DNA from: Actinomadura sp. KC345
Lineage (GTDB): Bacteria; Actinomycetota; Actinomycetes; Streptosporangiales; Streptosporangiaceae
Assembly (NCBI RefSeq): GCF_004348515.1
Contig: NZ_SMKH01000017.1
Span: forward strand, 1-49,341
DNA length: 49,341 nt
Direction of reading: 5' to 3'
The translations under genes and the position numbers were made by a program. Positions 41,428 through 49,238 of this stretch are shown one piece after another (positions within the stretch are counted from its first letter, which is position 1; every line of letters starts with the position of its first letter). The notes under the pieces were generated by a model, which saw nothing but the letters and a program-made list of their open reading frames with translations, searched no databases and had not been told where the DNA came from.

Positions 41428-42300
41428 TCAGCGGCCGGTCGCACGGGCGGCAAGGAACTCCCACGTGTGTTCGGCGTCGACGTCGGATGTCGCCAGAATG
41501 TGCGCGGCGAAGTCGGTGGTGCCGCTCACCTCGAAATCGTCGAGGCGCCGGGCCGCCTCAGCAGGCGAGCCGACGATCGCGAGGTCGGCCACCCCTCCCG
41601 CGCCCTCCCGGCCCAGTACCTTCCGATAGGACGGAAGGTGGTCGTTGGCGCCGAGCGCGGCGTGGATGTGCTCACGCGTGCCCGCGACATCATCGGTCAC
41701 GCAGATCGGCAGGGCGGCCACGATCCGGAACGGCGCGCCGGCCGGACGGTCCCGCAGCGCCGGGCGGATGACGTCCGCGATCGTCCGCGGTCCCGCGGCC
41801 CAGGTGACGACGCCGGAGGCCACTTCCGCGGCCAGAGCGGCCATCGCCGGGTTGACCGCGCCCAGCAGGACGGGCGTCGGAGCGCCCCCGACGACCACCC
41901 GCCGGCCGTCCCGGCCGGTCATGACGGACTCCAGCTCCTCCACGTAGCGGCGCGTCGCCGCGATAGGCGCCGTCCACTCCAGCCCGAACGCGTCCCGGAC
42001 CAGGGCCTCGTGGGACGGCCCGATGCCCAGCGCCAACCGTCCCCCGAGCACCTCCTGGACCGTCGCCACCTGCTGCGCGAGGGCGAACGGCGGGCGCAGC
42101 GGCATCGGCACCACGGCCGTCCCCAGTTCCACGCCCGGTACCTCGCGGCCGGCGACGGCGAAGGCGGTGAGCGTGTCATGGCCGGTGAGCATCGGCGCCC
42201 AGTAGCCGGCGAGGCCCGACTCGGCGACACGGCGGACCTGCTCGACGACGCCGTCGACCCTTCCGCGCATGGTGAGTCCCGAATGGATGGCGATGCGCAT
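41428..42300 (-). CDS. LLM class flavin/F420-dependent oxidoreductase
   Basis: A 290-aa luciferase-like protein: MRIAIHSGL N-terminal strand, VLGGRLALGIGPSHE, AGVVTWAAGP-like segment and the C-terminal VGSPAEAARRLDDFEVSGTTDF. The last is typical of the F420-dependent branch. ATG 42300 with GGAGGAAACG. Last gene of the operator-H operon (crotonase, SDR, acyl-CoA dehydrogenase, LLM). Confidence 0.87.
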   Translation of the reverse strand: MRIAIHSGLTMRGRVDGVVEQVRRVAESGLAGYWAPMLTGHDTLTAFAVAGREVPGVELGTAVVPMPLRPPFALAQQVATVQEVLGGRLALGIGPSHEALVRDAFGLEWTAPIAATRRYVEELESVMTGRDGRRVVVGGAPTPVLLGAVNPAMAALAAEVASGVVTWAAGPRTIADVIRPALRDRPAGAPFRIVAALPICVTDDVAGTREHIHAALGANDHLPSYRKVLGREGAGGVADLAIVGSPAEAARRLDDFEVSGTTDFAAHILATSDVDAEHTWEFLAARATGR

Positions 42301-42343
42301 TGCGTTTCCTCCGCGCCCGTCGTGGTTTCGGCAGGTCCGGGTC

Positions 42344-43540
42344 TCAGTAGGACTTGGGCAGGCCGAGGACGTGCTCGCTGATGTAGTTCAGCACCATCTC
42401 CTGGCTGACCGGGGCGATGCGCATGAGGCGGGACTCACGGAAGTAGCGCTCGACGTGGTATTCACGCGCGTACCCGTATCCGCCGTGTGTCTGGACCGCC
42501 GCGTCGGCCGCGGTGAATCCGGCGTCGGCGCAGAGCCACTTGGCCGTGTTCGCCTCCTTCCCGCAGGGTTCTCCGGCGTCGTAGCGGGCGGCGGCGTGGC
42601 GTGCCGCCAATTCCGCCGCGTCCAATCGCATGGACGCCTCGGCGAGCGGGAAGGCGATGCCCTGGTTCTGCCCGATCGGGCGGTTGAACACCACTCTTTC
42701 CCCGGCGTACCGCACGGCCCGGCGCAGCGCGGCCCGGCCGATGCCCAGCGCCTCGTGCGCGAGCAGGATCCGCTCCGGGTTGATGCCGTCCAGCAGGTAG
42801 GTGAACCCGCGGCCCTCCTCCCCCACCAGGGCGGAACCGGGAACGCGGTAGTCGTCCAGGAACACCTCGTAGGAGGACACGGCGTTGCGGCCCATCTTCG
42901 GGATCGCCCGCATCTCGATGCCGGAGCCGAGGAGGTCGATCACGAACATCGACAGGCCGTCGGTCGGGCGCCCGCCCTCGCGCGGCTCGCTCGTGCGCGC
43001 CAGCAGCACCGCCTTCTGCGACTGGGCCGCCTTGGTGATCCAGACCTTCCGCCCGTTGAGCACGTAGTCCGATCCGTCCCGCCGGGCGAACGTGCGGATG
43101 CGGCTGGTGTCGGAGCCGGCGTCGGGCTCGGTGATGGCGAAGCAGACGTGCAGGTCACCGGCGGCGGCGCCCGGGAGCAGCTCGCGGCACAGGGCGTCGC
43201 CGCCGTGCCGCGCCACCAGGTTGAGGCCGAAGATCGTGAGGTGGAACGGGCTGCAGCCGTTCATGCCGGCCCCGGACGCGGCGATCTCGTAGACCATCGA
43301 GGACGCCGCCGAGATGCCGAGGCCGGCGCCGCCGTACTGCTCGGGGATCGCGATGCCGAGCCAGCCGGCCGACGCGAACGCCTCGTAGAACTCCCACGGG
43401 AACCGCGCCTCCTGGTCCAGGTCCGCCCAGTAGACGTCGTCGAACCGGCCGGCCACCTCCCGGACGGCCTTGCGCAGTTCCTCGTCGGTGAGTTTCTCAC
43501 CGGTGCCGTCCGGCGCGGCGGATGCGGGCTTCTCGGTCAT
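42344..43540 (-). CDS. Acyl-CoA dehydrogenase
   Basis: A 398-aa flavoprotein with CFAITEPDAGSDTSRI, YVLNGRKVWITKAAQ, FNRPIGQNQGIAFPLAEA and HGGYGYAREYHVERYFRE. The C-terminal segment reads MRIAPVSQEM instead of IYEGTSQIQ, so the usual catalytic Glu is absent. NPERI on helix G may supply the base, as proposed for isovaleryl-CoA dehydrogenase-type enzymes. ATG 43540 with GAGGGGAA. Third gene of its operon after crotonase and SDR. Confidence 0.9.
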   Translation of the reverse strand: MTEKPASAAPDGTGEKLTDEELRKAVREVAGRFDDVYWADLDQEARFPWEFYEAFASAGWLGIAIPEQYGGAGLGISAASSMVYEIAASGAGMNGCSPFHLTIFGLNLVARHGGDALCRELLPGAAAGDLHVCFAITEPDAGSDTSRIRTFARRDGSDYVLNGRKVWITKAAQSQKAVLLARTSEPREGGRPTDGLSMFVIDLLGSGIEMRAIPKMGRNAVSSYEVFLDDYRVPGSALVGEEGRGFTYLLDGINPERILLAHEALGIGRAALRRAVRYAGERVVFNRPIGQNQGIAFPLAEASMRLDAAELAARHAAARYDAGEPCGKEANTAKWLCADAGFTAADAAVQTHGGYGYAREYHVERYFRESRLMRIAPVSQEMVLNYISEHVLGLPKSY

Positions 43541-43581
43541 GGGCGGGTTCCCCTCGGGTGGCGATGTCTGTGAAGCGGGTG

Positions 43582-44346
43582 TCAGCGGACCGAGCGGCCG
43601 CCGTCGACGTAGAGGACCTGGCCGGTCACGAACCCGGACTCCTCGGCGGCCAGGAACAGCGCGGCGTTCGCGATGTCCGCGGGCTTCCCGGCGCGCCGCA
43701 CCGGGAGGCCCGCCGCGACCTCCGCCAGCCGCTCCTCGGCGGGCACACCGAGACGCTCGGCCGTGGCGCGGGTCATCTCCGTGTCGACGTAGCCGGGCCC
43801 GATCGAGTTGACGGTGATGCCGAACGGCCCGAGCTCGATGGCCGTCGTGCGGGTGAAGCCCTGGATACCGGCCTTGGCCGCGGAGTAGTTGGCCTGACCG
43901 CGGTTGCCGAGCGCCGAGGTCGAGGAGACGTTGATCACCCGCCCGTAGCGCCGCTCGACCATGATCCGCTGCGCCGCCCGGGTGACGAGGAACGTGCCGC
44001 GCATGTGGACGCCCACCACGGTGTCCCAGTCGTCCTCGGTCATCTTGAACAGCAGGTTGTCGCGGGTGACCCCGGCGTTGTTGACGACGATGTCCAGGCC
44101 GCCGAACTCCCGGACGAGCCGCTCCAGCGCCTCGTCGACCTGGGCGGCGTCGGAGACGTCCGCGCCGAGGGCGACGGCCCGCCCGCCGGCCTCGGTGATG
44201 GCGGCCACGGTGCCGCGGGTCAGGTCCTCCTCGAGGTCGAGGACGCCGACCGCGGCTCCGGCGCGGGCGTACAGGCGGGCGATCTCCGCCCCGATGCCGC
44301 GGGCCGCGCCCGTCACCAGCGCGACGCGGCCGTCGAGGTTAGTCAT
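43582..44346 (-). CDS. SDR family oxidoreductase (FabG-like 3-oxoacyl reductase/3-hydroxyacyl-CoA dehydrogenase)
   Basis: A 254-aa classical SDR: TGAARGIG (12-19), NNAGVTRD, catalytic Ser in VINVSSTSA, YSAAK, and C-terminal FVTGQVLYVDGG. In this operon it probably oxidises (R)-3-hydroxyacyl-CoA, which would fit MaoC-type (R)-hydratases (inference). ATG 44346 overlaps the crotonase stop (ATGA). Confidence 0.9.
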   Translation of the reverse strand: MTNLDGRVALVTGAARGIGAEIARLYARAGAAVGVLDLEEDLTRGTVAAITEAGGRAVALGADVSDAAQVDEALERLVREFGGLDIVVNNAGVTRDNLLFKMTEDDWDTVVGVHMRGTFLVTRAAQRIMVERRYGRVINVSSTSALGNRGQANYSAAKAGIQGFTRTTAIELGPFGITVNSIGPGYVDTEMTRATAERLGVPAEERLAEVAAGLPVRRAGKPADIANAALFLAAEESGFVTGQVLYVDGGRSVR

Positions 44347-45236
44347 GATCCGTCAGCTCCAGGGGTCTCGGTCGTGGGGGGTGGGTGCGCCGTCCGGTCG
44401 CGCGTGAGCGTGCGGACCGCGTCGCGATGGAAGTCGGTCTCCAGCAGCCGGACGTGCCATTCGGCCTCGGCGTCGGCGCAGGCGGCAAGCGCGGAGTCGT
44501 GGGCGCGGGTCACGTGCTCCTTCATGGCGCGGACGGCGTCCGGGGAGGAGGCGGCGAGGCGTCCGGCGAGCTTGCCCACGTGGCCTCGGATCCGGTCGTC
44601 GGGGAGCACGTCGGTCACCAGGCCGAGATCCCGCGCGCGGGCCGCCGGGACGGGCGGCGAGAAGAAGAGCAGCTCCAGTGCCCGCGAAGGTCCGACGAGC
44701 CGGTGCAGCAGCCACGTGCAGCCGAAGTCTCCGGCCAGGCCGAGCCGGCCGAAACCGGTGCGCAGCGTCGCCGAGGCGCCCGCATAGCGCAGGTCGCAGG
44801 CGAGGGCGAGGCCGAGACCGGCGCCGACGGCGGGCCCGTCGATGAGCGCGATGGTCGGCTTGCCCATCTCGTTCAGCCGGGCGACCGTCGCGCGCTGGAG
44901 CGCCTTCTGGGCCGCGAGGCGCGCCTCCGGCTCTCCGGCGGGGCCGAAGATGCTCGCTCCGGCCGCGAGCATGCCGAGGTCGCCGCCCGCGCAGAAGACC
45001 CCGCCGGCGCCCTCCAGCACCACGACGCGGACGTCGTCCGACGTGGCGGCGAGGTCGAGCATCGCGGCCAGGGCCTCCAGCATCTCCCGCGAGAACGCGT
45101 TGCGGACGTCCGGGCGGTTGAGCGTCAGGGTCAGCACCCCGGAGGCCGTGGTCGCGAGAAGGTGCCCGGTGCCCGTCTCGACGGCCCCGGCCCGGTCCGG
45201 CCGCGTACCGGGTTCCGGCGCCACATTACTTGACAT
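44343..45236 (-). CDS. Crotonase (enoyl-CoA hydratase/isomerase) family protein, possibly leaderless
   Basis: A 297-aa crotonase: LTLNRPDVRNAF, oxyanion segments VFCAGGDLGML and GPAVGAGLGLALACDL. The hydratase glutamates are replaced (Gly142, Phe162), but Asp170 in GLAGDFG lies where isomerase-type members carry their base, so an isomerase is the best guess. The ATG at 45236 sits inside operator H, 10 nt after TATAAT (45252-45247), with no ribosome binding site. Leaderless translation is likely; GTG 45224 is the alternative. First of a four-gene operon. Confidence 0.82.
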   Translation of the reverse strand: MSSNVAPEPGTRPDRAGAVETGTGHLLATTASGVLTLTLNRPDVRNAFSREMLEALAAMLDLAATSDDVRVVVLEGAGGVFCAGGDLGMLAAGASIFGPAGEPEARLAAQKALQRATVARLNEMGKPTIALIDGPAVGAGLGLALACDLRYAGASATLRTGFGRLGLAGDFGCTWLLHRLVGPSRALELLFFSPPVPAARARDLGLVTDVLPDDRIRGHVGKLAGRLAASSPDAVRAMKEHVTRAHDSALAACADAEAEWHVRLLETDFHRDAVRTLTRDRTAHPPPTTETPGADGS

Positions 45237-45252
45237 AGACGTCGAAATTATA
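45230..45252 (-). promoter_or_regulatory. Shared operator, site H, with consensus -10 overlapping a start codon
   Basis: TTGACATAGACGTCGA at 45230-45245 matches at 13 of 16. Perfect TATAAT lies at 45252-45247 on the minus strand, and the ATG of the crotonase gene (45236-45234) is within the operator. Confidence 0.78.
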
Positions 45253-45304
45253 ATGAGACAGGCGGTCGGGTCAATCCTCCCCCTGATCGAGCCCTCCACA
45301 TGAA

Positions 45305-45320
45305 TCGATATCGATGTCAA
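45305..45320 (+). promoter_or_regulatory. Shared operator, site I (CoA-transferase/thiolase unit)
   Basis: TCGATATCGATGTCAA matches at 12 of 16. TAAACT at 45323-45328 may be the -10. It is 65 bp upstream of the ATG at 45386. Sites H and I are 59 bp apart between divergent units. Confidence 0.65.
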
Positions 45321-45385
45321 ACTAAACTCCAGGATCGAACCGCCTCGGGGCGGCGCCCCGCGAGACCGCGCACACGGAGGACCAC

Positions 45386-46603
45386 ATGCACGATCGGCCA
45401 GGCCAGGACCACGCCGCCGGCCCCGAACCGCCTCTTGCCGGTACCGTCGTGCTGAGCTTCGAGCAGGCGGTCTCCGCGCCCTACTGCACGCGGATGCTGG
45501 CCGACCTCGGCGCCCGGGTCATCAAGGTGGAGCATCCGCGCTCCGGCGACCTCACCCGGTGGTTCGACGACGCCGCCGAAGGCCTGGCCACCTACTTCGT
45601 CTGGTTGAACCGCACCAAGGAGTCCCTCGCCCTCGACTGCAAGCGGCCCGAGGCGCGGCCCGTCCTCGACCGGCTGATCGAACGCGCCGACGTCGTGGTG
45701 CAGAACCTCGCGCCCGGTTCCGCCCGCCGGCTCGGGCTGGACGCGGCCACGCTGGTCGAGCGCCGCCCGTCCCTCGTGGCGGTGGACATCTCCGGCTACG
45801 GCGCCGGCGGGCCGCTCGACCACCGCCGCGCCTACGACCTGCTCGTCCAGGCCGAGAGCGGTTCCTGCGCGGCCACCGGGCAGGCCGACGCGCCGGCCAA
45901 GCCGGGCATCCCCGTCGCCGACATCGGTACCGCGATGCAGGCGGCGTCGGGCATCATGGCCGCGCTGCTCGGGCGGGCCCGCACCGGCTCGGGCGCCGCG
46001 CTGCAGGTGAGCATGTTCGACACGGCCGCCGACATGCTCGGCTTCGCCCTCCTGTACGCCCGCTACACCGGCAAGGAGCGAGCGCCGCTCGGCATGTCGT
46101 CCCCTATCGTGGCGCCGTACAGCGCGTACCCGACGAAGGACGGCCGCACAGTCGTCCTCGGAACCACCAACGACGCCGAATGGCAGCGGCTCGCCCGCGA
46201 CCTGATCGGACGGCCGGACCTGGCCGACGACGAGACGCTCGCCACCACCCCGCTGCGCTGCGGGCAACGGGGAAGGCTGGACGAGGCCATCGCCGCTTGG
46301 ACCTCGACGCTCGACCTCGCCGAGGTCTGCGCGCGCGCCGACGCGGCCGGCATCGGCAACGCCGAGTTCAACCGCGTGACCGAGGTCGTCGACCACCCTC
46401 AGCTGACCGCCCGCGACCGCTGGCAGGAGGTCGGGTCACCGGCCGGTCCGGTCGCCTCGCTGCTTCCCCCCGTCATCACCCCGGCGTGGAACACGCCCCT
46501 GAAAGAAGTCCCCGGCCTGGGCGAGCACACCACCGCGATCCTCACCGAGCTGGGCTTCCCCCAAGACGCACAGGACGGGCTCCGCCGGGCCGGCGCAGTG
46601 TGA
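45386..46603 (+). CDS. CaiB/BaiF family III CoA-transferase
   Basis: A 405-aa protein: VLSFEQAVSAPYCTRMLADLGARVIKVE, NRTKESLALD, ISGYGAGGPLDHRRAYDLLVQAESG (catalytic Asp in YDLL), GIPVADIGTAMQA. It moves CoA between acyl-CoA and free acid and could activate the substrate or recycle CoA. The racemase at 28450 is a relative with a different active-site set. ATG 45386 with GGAGG upstream. Co-transcribed with the thiolase 47 bp downstream. Confidence 0.9.
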   Translation: MHDRPGQDHAAGPEPPLAGTVVLSFEQAVSAPYCTRMLADLGARVIKVEHPRSGDLTRWFDDAAEGLATYFVWLNRTKESLALDCKRPEARPVLDRLIERADVVVQNLAPGSARRLGLDAATLVERRPSLVAVDISGYGAGGPLDHRRAYDLLVQAESGSCAATGQADAPAKPGIPVADIGTAMQAASGIMAALLGRARTGSGAALQVSMFDTAADMLGFALLYARYTGKERAPLGMSSPIVAPYSAYPTKDGRTVVLGTTNDAEWQRLARDLIGRPDLADDETLATTPLRCGQRGRLDEAIAAWTSTLDLAEVCARADAAGIGNAEFNRVTEVVDHPQLTARDRWQEVGSPAGPVASLLPPVITPAWNTPLKEVPGLGEHTTAILTELGFPQDAQDGLRRAGAV

Positions 46604-46650
46604 CGCGCCACAGAACGTCCCCGCATCCGCACCGAACGCCAAGGAGAGAC

Positions 46651-47865
46651 ATGAACGACGCCGTGATCTGCCAGCCCGTGCGAACCGCGATCGGCCGGTT
46701 CGGCGGCGCCCTGCGGACGGTCCCCGTCCAGACGCTGGGCGTGACGGTCGTCGAGGCGCTGATGGCCCGCAGCGGCCTGGACGGCGCGCTCGTCGACGAC
46801 GTCGTGTTCGGCCACTGCTACGGCACCGCCGAGGCGCCCGCCCTCGGCCGGGTCGTCGCGCTCGACGCAGGCCTGCCGACCACGGTCCCCGGCATGCAGC
46901 TCGACCGGCGCTGCGGCTCGGGCCTCCAGGCCGTGGTGCACGCCGCCGCGATGGTGCGCTCCGGCTCGGCCCGGGCGATCATCGCGGGCGGCGCCGAGAA
47001 CATGTCGCAGGCACCGCACTACTCACTGACGGCGCGCTGGGGATCGGGCGCCGGCGACATCACGCTGACCGACACCCTCACGCGGGGACGCACGACGGCC
47101 GGCGGGCGGTCGTACCCCGTGCCGGGCGGCATGCTGGAGACGGCCGAGAACCTGCGGCGCGAGTACTCCATCAGCCGGGAGGAGCAGGACGACCTCGCGT
47201 ACCTCTCGCACCAGCGCGCGCTGGACGCCCAGGACCGCGGGGCATTCACCGACGAGATCGTCCCCATCAGGGTGGGCACCCGCAAGGGGGAGGTGGTCGT
47301 CGACACCGACGAGCACCCGCGCCGCGACATCTCCCGCGAGGCGCTCGCCGGGCTCCGCGCGGTGATGCGGAAGCAGGACGCCGGGGCGACGGTGACGGCG
47401 GGCAACGCCAGCGGCCAGAACGACGGCGCCGCCGCCTGCCTGGTCACCACGCCCGAGTTCGCCGCCGAGCACGGGCTGCGGCCGCTCGCCCGCGTGGTGT
47501 CCATGGCCGTGGCGGGCGTGTCGCCCGGCGTCATGGGCATCGGGCCGGTGCCGGCGACGCGGCGTGCGCTCGACGCCGCCGGACTCAAGCTGGCCGACAT
47601 GGACCTCATCGAGCTGAACGAGGCGTTCGCCGCCCAGGCGCTCGCGGTCACGCGGGAGTGGGGCTTCGGCTTCGGCGACTTCGAGCGCCTCAACGTCAAC
47701 GGCTCGGGGATCTCGCTCGGCCACCCGGTCGGCGCCACCGGGGCGCGGATCGTGGCGACGCTGCTGCACGAGATGGCACGCCGGGACGCGCGGTACGGCC
47801 TGGAGACGCTGTGCATCGGCGGGGGGCAGGGCATCGCGGCGGTCTTCGAGCGCGCCCCGGCGTGA
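46651..47865 (+). CDS. Thiolase (acetyl-CoA C-acetyltransferase family)
   Basis: A 404-aa thiolase: nucleophile Cys in LDRRCGSGLQ, ENMSQAPH, NEAFAAQ, NGSGISLGHPVGATGAR (His) and CIGGGQGIAAVFE (Cys). It shows the standard biosynthetic/degradative thiolase layout. ATG 46651 with AAGGAGAGAC. Convergent with the TetR gene (45 bp apart). It is the second thiolase of the window and may act on a different chain length from that at 34213. Confidence 0.94.
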   Translation: MNDAVICQPVRTAIGRFGGALRTVPVQTLGVTVVEALMARSGLDGALVDDVVFGHCYGTAEAPALGRVVALDAGLPTTVPGMQLDRRCGSGLQAVVHAAAMVRSGSARAIIAGGAENMSQAPHYSLTARWGSGAGDITLTDTLTRGRTTAGGRSYPVPGGMLETAENLRREYSISREEQDDLAYLSHQRALDAQDRGAFTDEIVPIRVGTRKGEVVVDTDEHPRRDISREALAGLRAVMRKQDAGATVTAGNASGQNDGAAACLVTTPEFAAEHGLRPLARVVSMAVAGVSPGVMGIGPVPATRRALDAAGLKLADMDLIELNEAFAAQALAVTREWGFGFGDFERLNVNGSGISLGHPVGATGARIVATLLHEMARRDARYGLETLCIGGGQGIAAVFERAPA

Positions 47866-47910
47866 ACTTCGGCCGGCCCGGCGCCGCGTGGTGGGAGCGT
47901 GTCGGGAGGT

Positions 47911-48582
47911 TCAGGCGGTTCCGCTCCCGGCCTTCGGCTGGGAGGCGGCCTGCCGCCCGCGACCGGCGGCGGTGGCCGGGCTGAGGCCGAGGGCGTTCGC
48001 CCACAGCAGGGTGAGCTGCTCCACCGCGTCCTGCATGTCGAACCGGGCGCCGCCGATGAACATCATCTCGGCGAACTTCGCGACCATGCCGCCGAGCGCG
48101 GTGGCCGCGAGCCGCTCGTCGATCCGCTCGTCGGCCACGCCGGCCGCCTGCAGCCGCTTGATCGCCGACTCCAGCCGGGCCGCCAGGTAGTCGTCGCGCT
48201 TCGACCGCACCATGCGGACGTCGTCGTTGTAGCGGCTGACCTCCTCGATGACCCGCATGATGCGGGCCTCTTTCTTGTAGGCGGTCAGGTAGGCCTTGTT
48301 GGCGGCGCGGATGCGGTCGATGGGGGTGGCGTCCTCACCGCGGTCCTGCGCGATGTCGTCCATGGACACCAGCCGGACCTCGACCTCCTCGGCGATCTCG
48401 CGGAACAGGGACTCCTTCGAGTCGAAGTAGTGGTAGAAGGATCCGTGCGAGACGTTCGCCTCCGCCGCGATGTCGGTGATCCGCGCCTGGAGGAAGCCAT
48501 CGCGTTCGAACACCACCTTGCCGGCCTCGAAGAGGCGCGCCCGTGTCCGACGGCCCTTCGCCGAGCGAGGCTCTGTGTCCAT
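47911..48582 (-). CDS. TetR family transcriptional regulator (candidate regulator of the island)
   Basis: A 223-aa repressor-type protein. The N-terminal helix-turn-helix is at about 35-54 (ITDIAAEANVSHGSFYHYF), followed by DSKESLF. The C-terminal ligand domain (about 70-200) has no recognised subfamily signature. ATG 48582 with GGAGGACGGA upstream is preferred to TTG 48594. A shared-operator half-site lies 22 bp upstream, which fits autoregulation. It is the only regulator gene seen here, so it is the best candidate to bind all the operators; the ligand is probably a pathway acyl-CoA (inference). Confidence 0.9.
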   Translation of the reverse strand: MDTEPRSAKGRRTRARLFEAGKVVFERDGFLQARITDIAAEANVSHGSFYHYFDSKESLFREIAEEVEVRLVSMDDIAQDRGEDATPIDRIRAANKAYLTAYKKEARIMRVIEEVSRYNDDVRMVRSKRDDYLAARLESAIKRLQAAGVADERIDERLAATALGGMVAKFAEMMFIGGARFDMQDAVEQLTLLWANALGLSPATAAGRGRQAASQPKAGSGTA

Positions 48583-48603
48583 TCCGTCCTCCAAACCATG
48601 AAT

Positions 48604-48619
48604 TTGACGTCAGAAACAT
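48604..48619 (-). promoter_or_regulatory. Shared operator, site J (TetR gene)
   Basis: One perfect half-site TTGACGTC (48604-48611) followed by a poorly matching half (about 10 of 16 overall). -10 TATGTT at 48620-48615, the same spacing as site G. Confidence 0.6.
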
Positions 48620-48703
48620 AATGCCGCAACCACTCGCGTTCAACATCATCCGACGTTCCGGCGGGGGATCACAAACGAGCCGCGGAACCGCACGGACGGA
48701 GCC

Positions 48704-49093
48704 TCAGCCGCTTCTCCGGATGTCGATGTGCCGCCGGGCGAACAGGAGGCGCCCGTCCTGCCAGGTCATCCGGTCGGTGTAGGCGCCGGCGAAGATCGCG
48801 CCGGTGCCGGTGACGAAGACCGCGAAGGAGGAGGCCGCCTCGATGTCGCCGTCGCGCCGGACGCTGATACTCGGGACACCCTGTATGTGGGTGGCACGCG
48901 GCGCCCCGGCGGCGAACGCGGCCAGTTCCTGCTCGCCGGTGATCTCGCGGTCCCCGAGCACCAGCGCTCCCCCGGCGGCGTAGAGCCCGGCGAACGCCTC
49001 CCCGTCCCCCGCGTCGACGAACCGGGAGTAGTCCGCCTGCAACCGCGTCACCGCGGCCAGCCACCGGCCCTCCGGCACCTCGTCATCCAGCAT
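48704..49093 (-). CDS. NTF2-like/SnoaL-like domain protein
   Basis: A 129-aa alpha+beta-barrel-type protein (LQADYSRFVDAGDGEAFAGLYAAGGALVLGDREITG..., ATHIQGVPSISV, TDRMTWQDGRLLFARRHIDI). The pattern matches the nuclear-transport-factor-2-like family, which includes isomerases, dehydratases and small ligand-binding proteins. ATG 49093 with GAGGTGGG upstream. Single gene, preceded by operators K and L. A catalytic role cannot be shown by eye. Confidence 0.8.
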   Translation of the reverse strand: MLDDEVPEGRWLAAVTRLQADYSRFVDAGDGEAFAGLYAAGGALVLGDREITGEQELAAFAAGAPRATHIQGVPSISVRRDGDIEAASSFAVFVTGTGAIFAGAYTDRMTWQDGRLLFARRHIDIRRSG

Positions 49094-49145
49094 GGCCCAC
49101 CTCGTTCGTCCGGCCGTAGGTCAGGGAACGATCCAGCCTACATTT

Positions 49146-49161
49146 TTGACATCGAAATCTA
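49146..49161 (-). promoter_or_regulatory. Shared operator, site K (NTF2-like gene)
   Basis: TTGACATCGAAATCTA matches at 12 of 16; TAGATT (49161-49156) can serve as the -10 on the minus strand. It is 52 bp upstream of the ATG at 49093. Confidence 0.65.
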
Positions 49162-49222
49162 AATATCGGCCCATCTACCGGTGGTCAGATGCAAACGATC
49201 AGCGGGGCCCCTCGTCTTCTCT

Positions 49223-49238
49223 TTGATGTCGACGTCAG
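49223..49238. promoter_or_regulatory. Shared operator, site L (right edge)
   Basis: TTGATGTCGACGTCAG matches at 14 of 16. TATCTT at 49247-49242 would be a minus-strand -10; the site may instead serve a rightward gene beyond the window. Nothing else is seen in 49239-49341. Confidence 0.7.
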
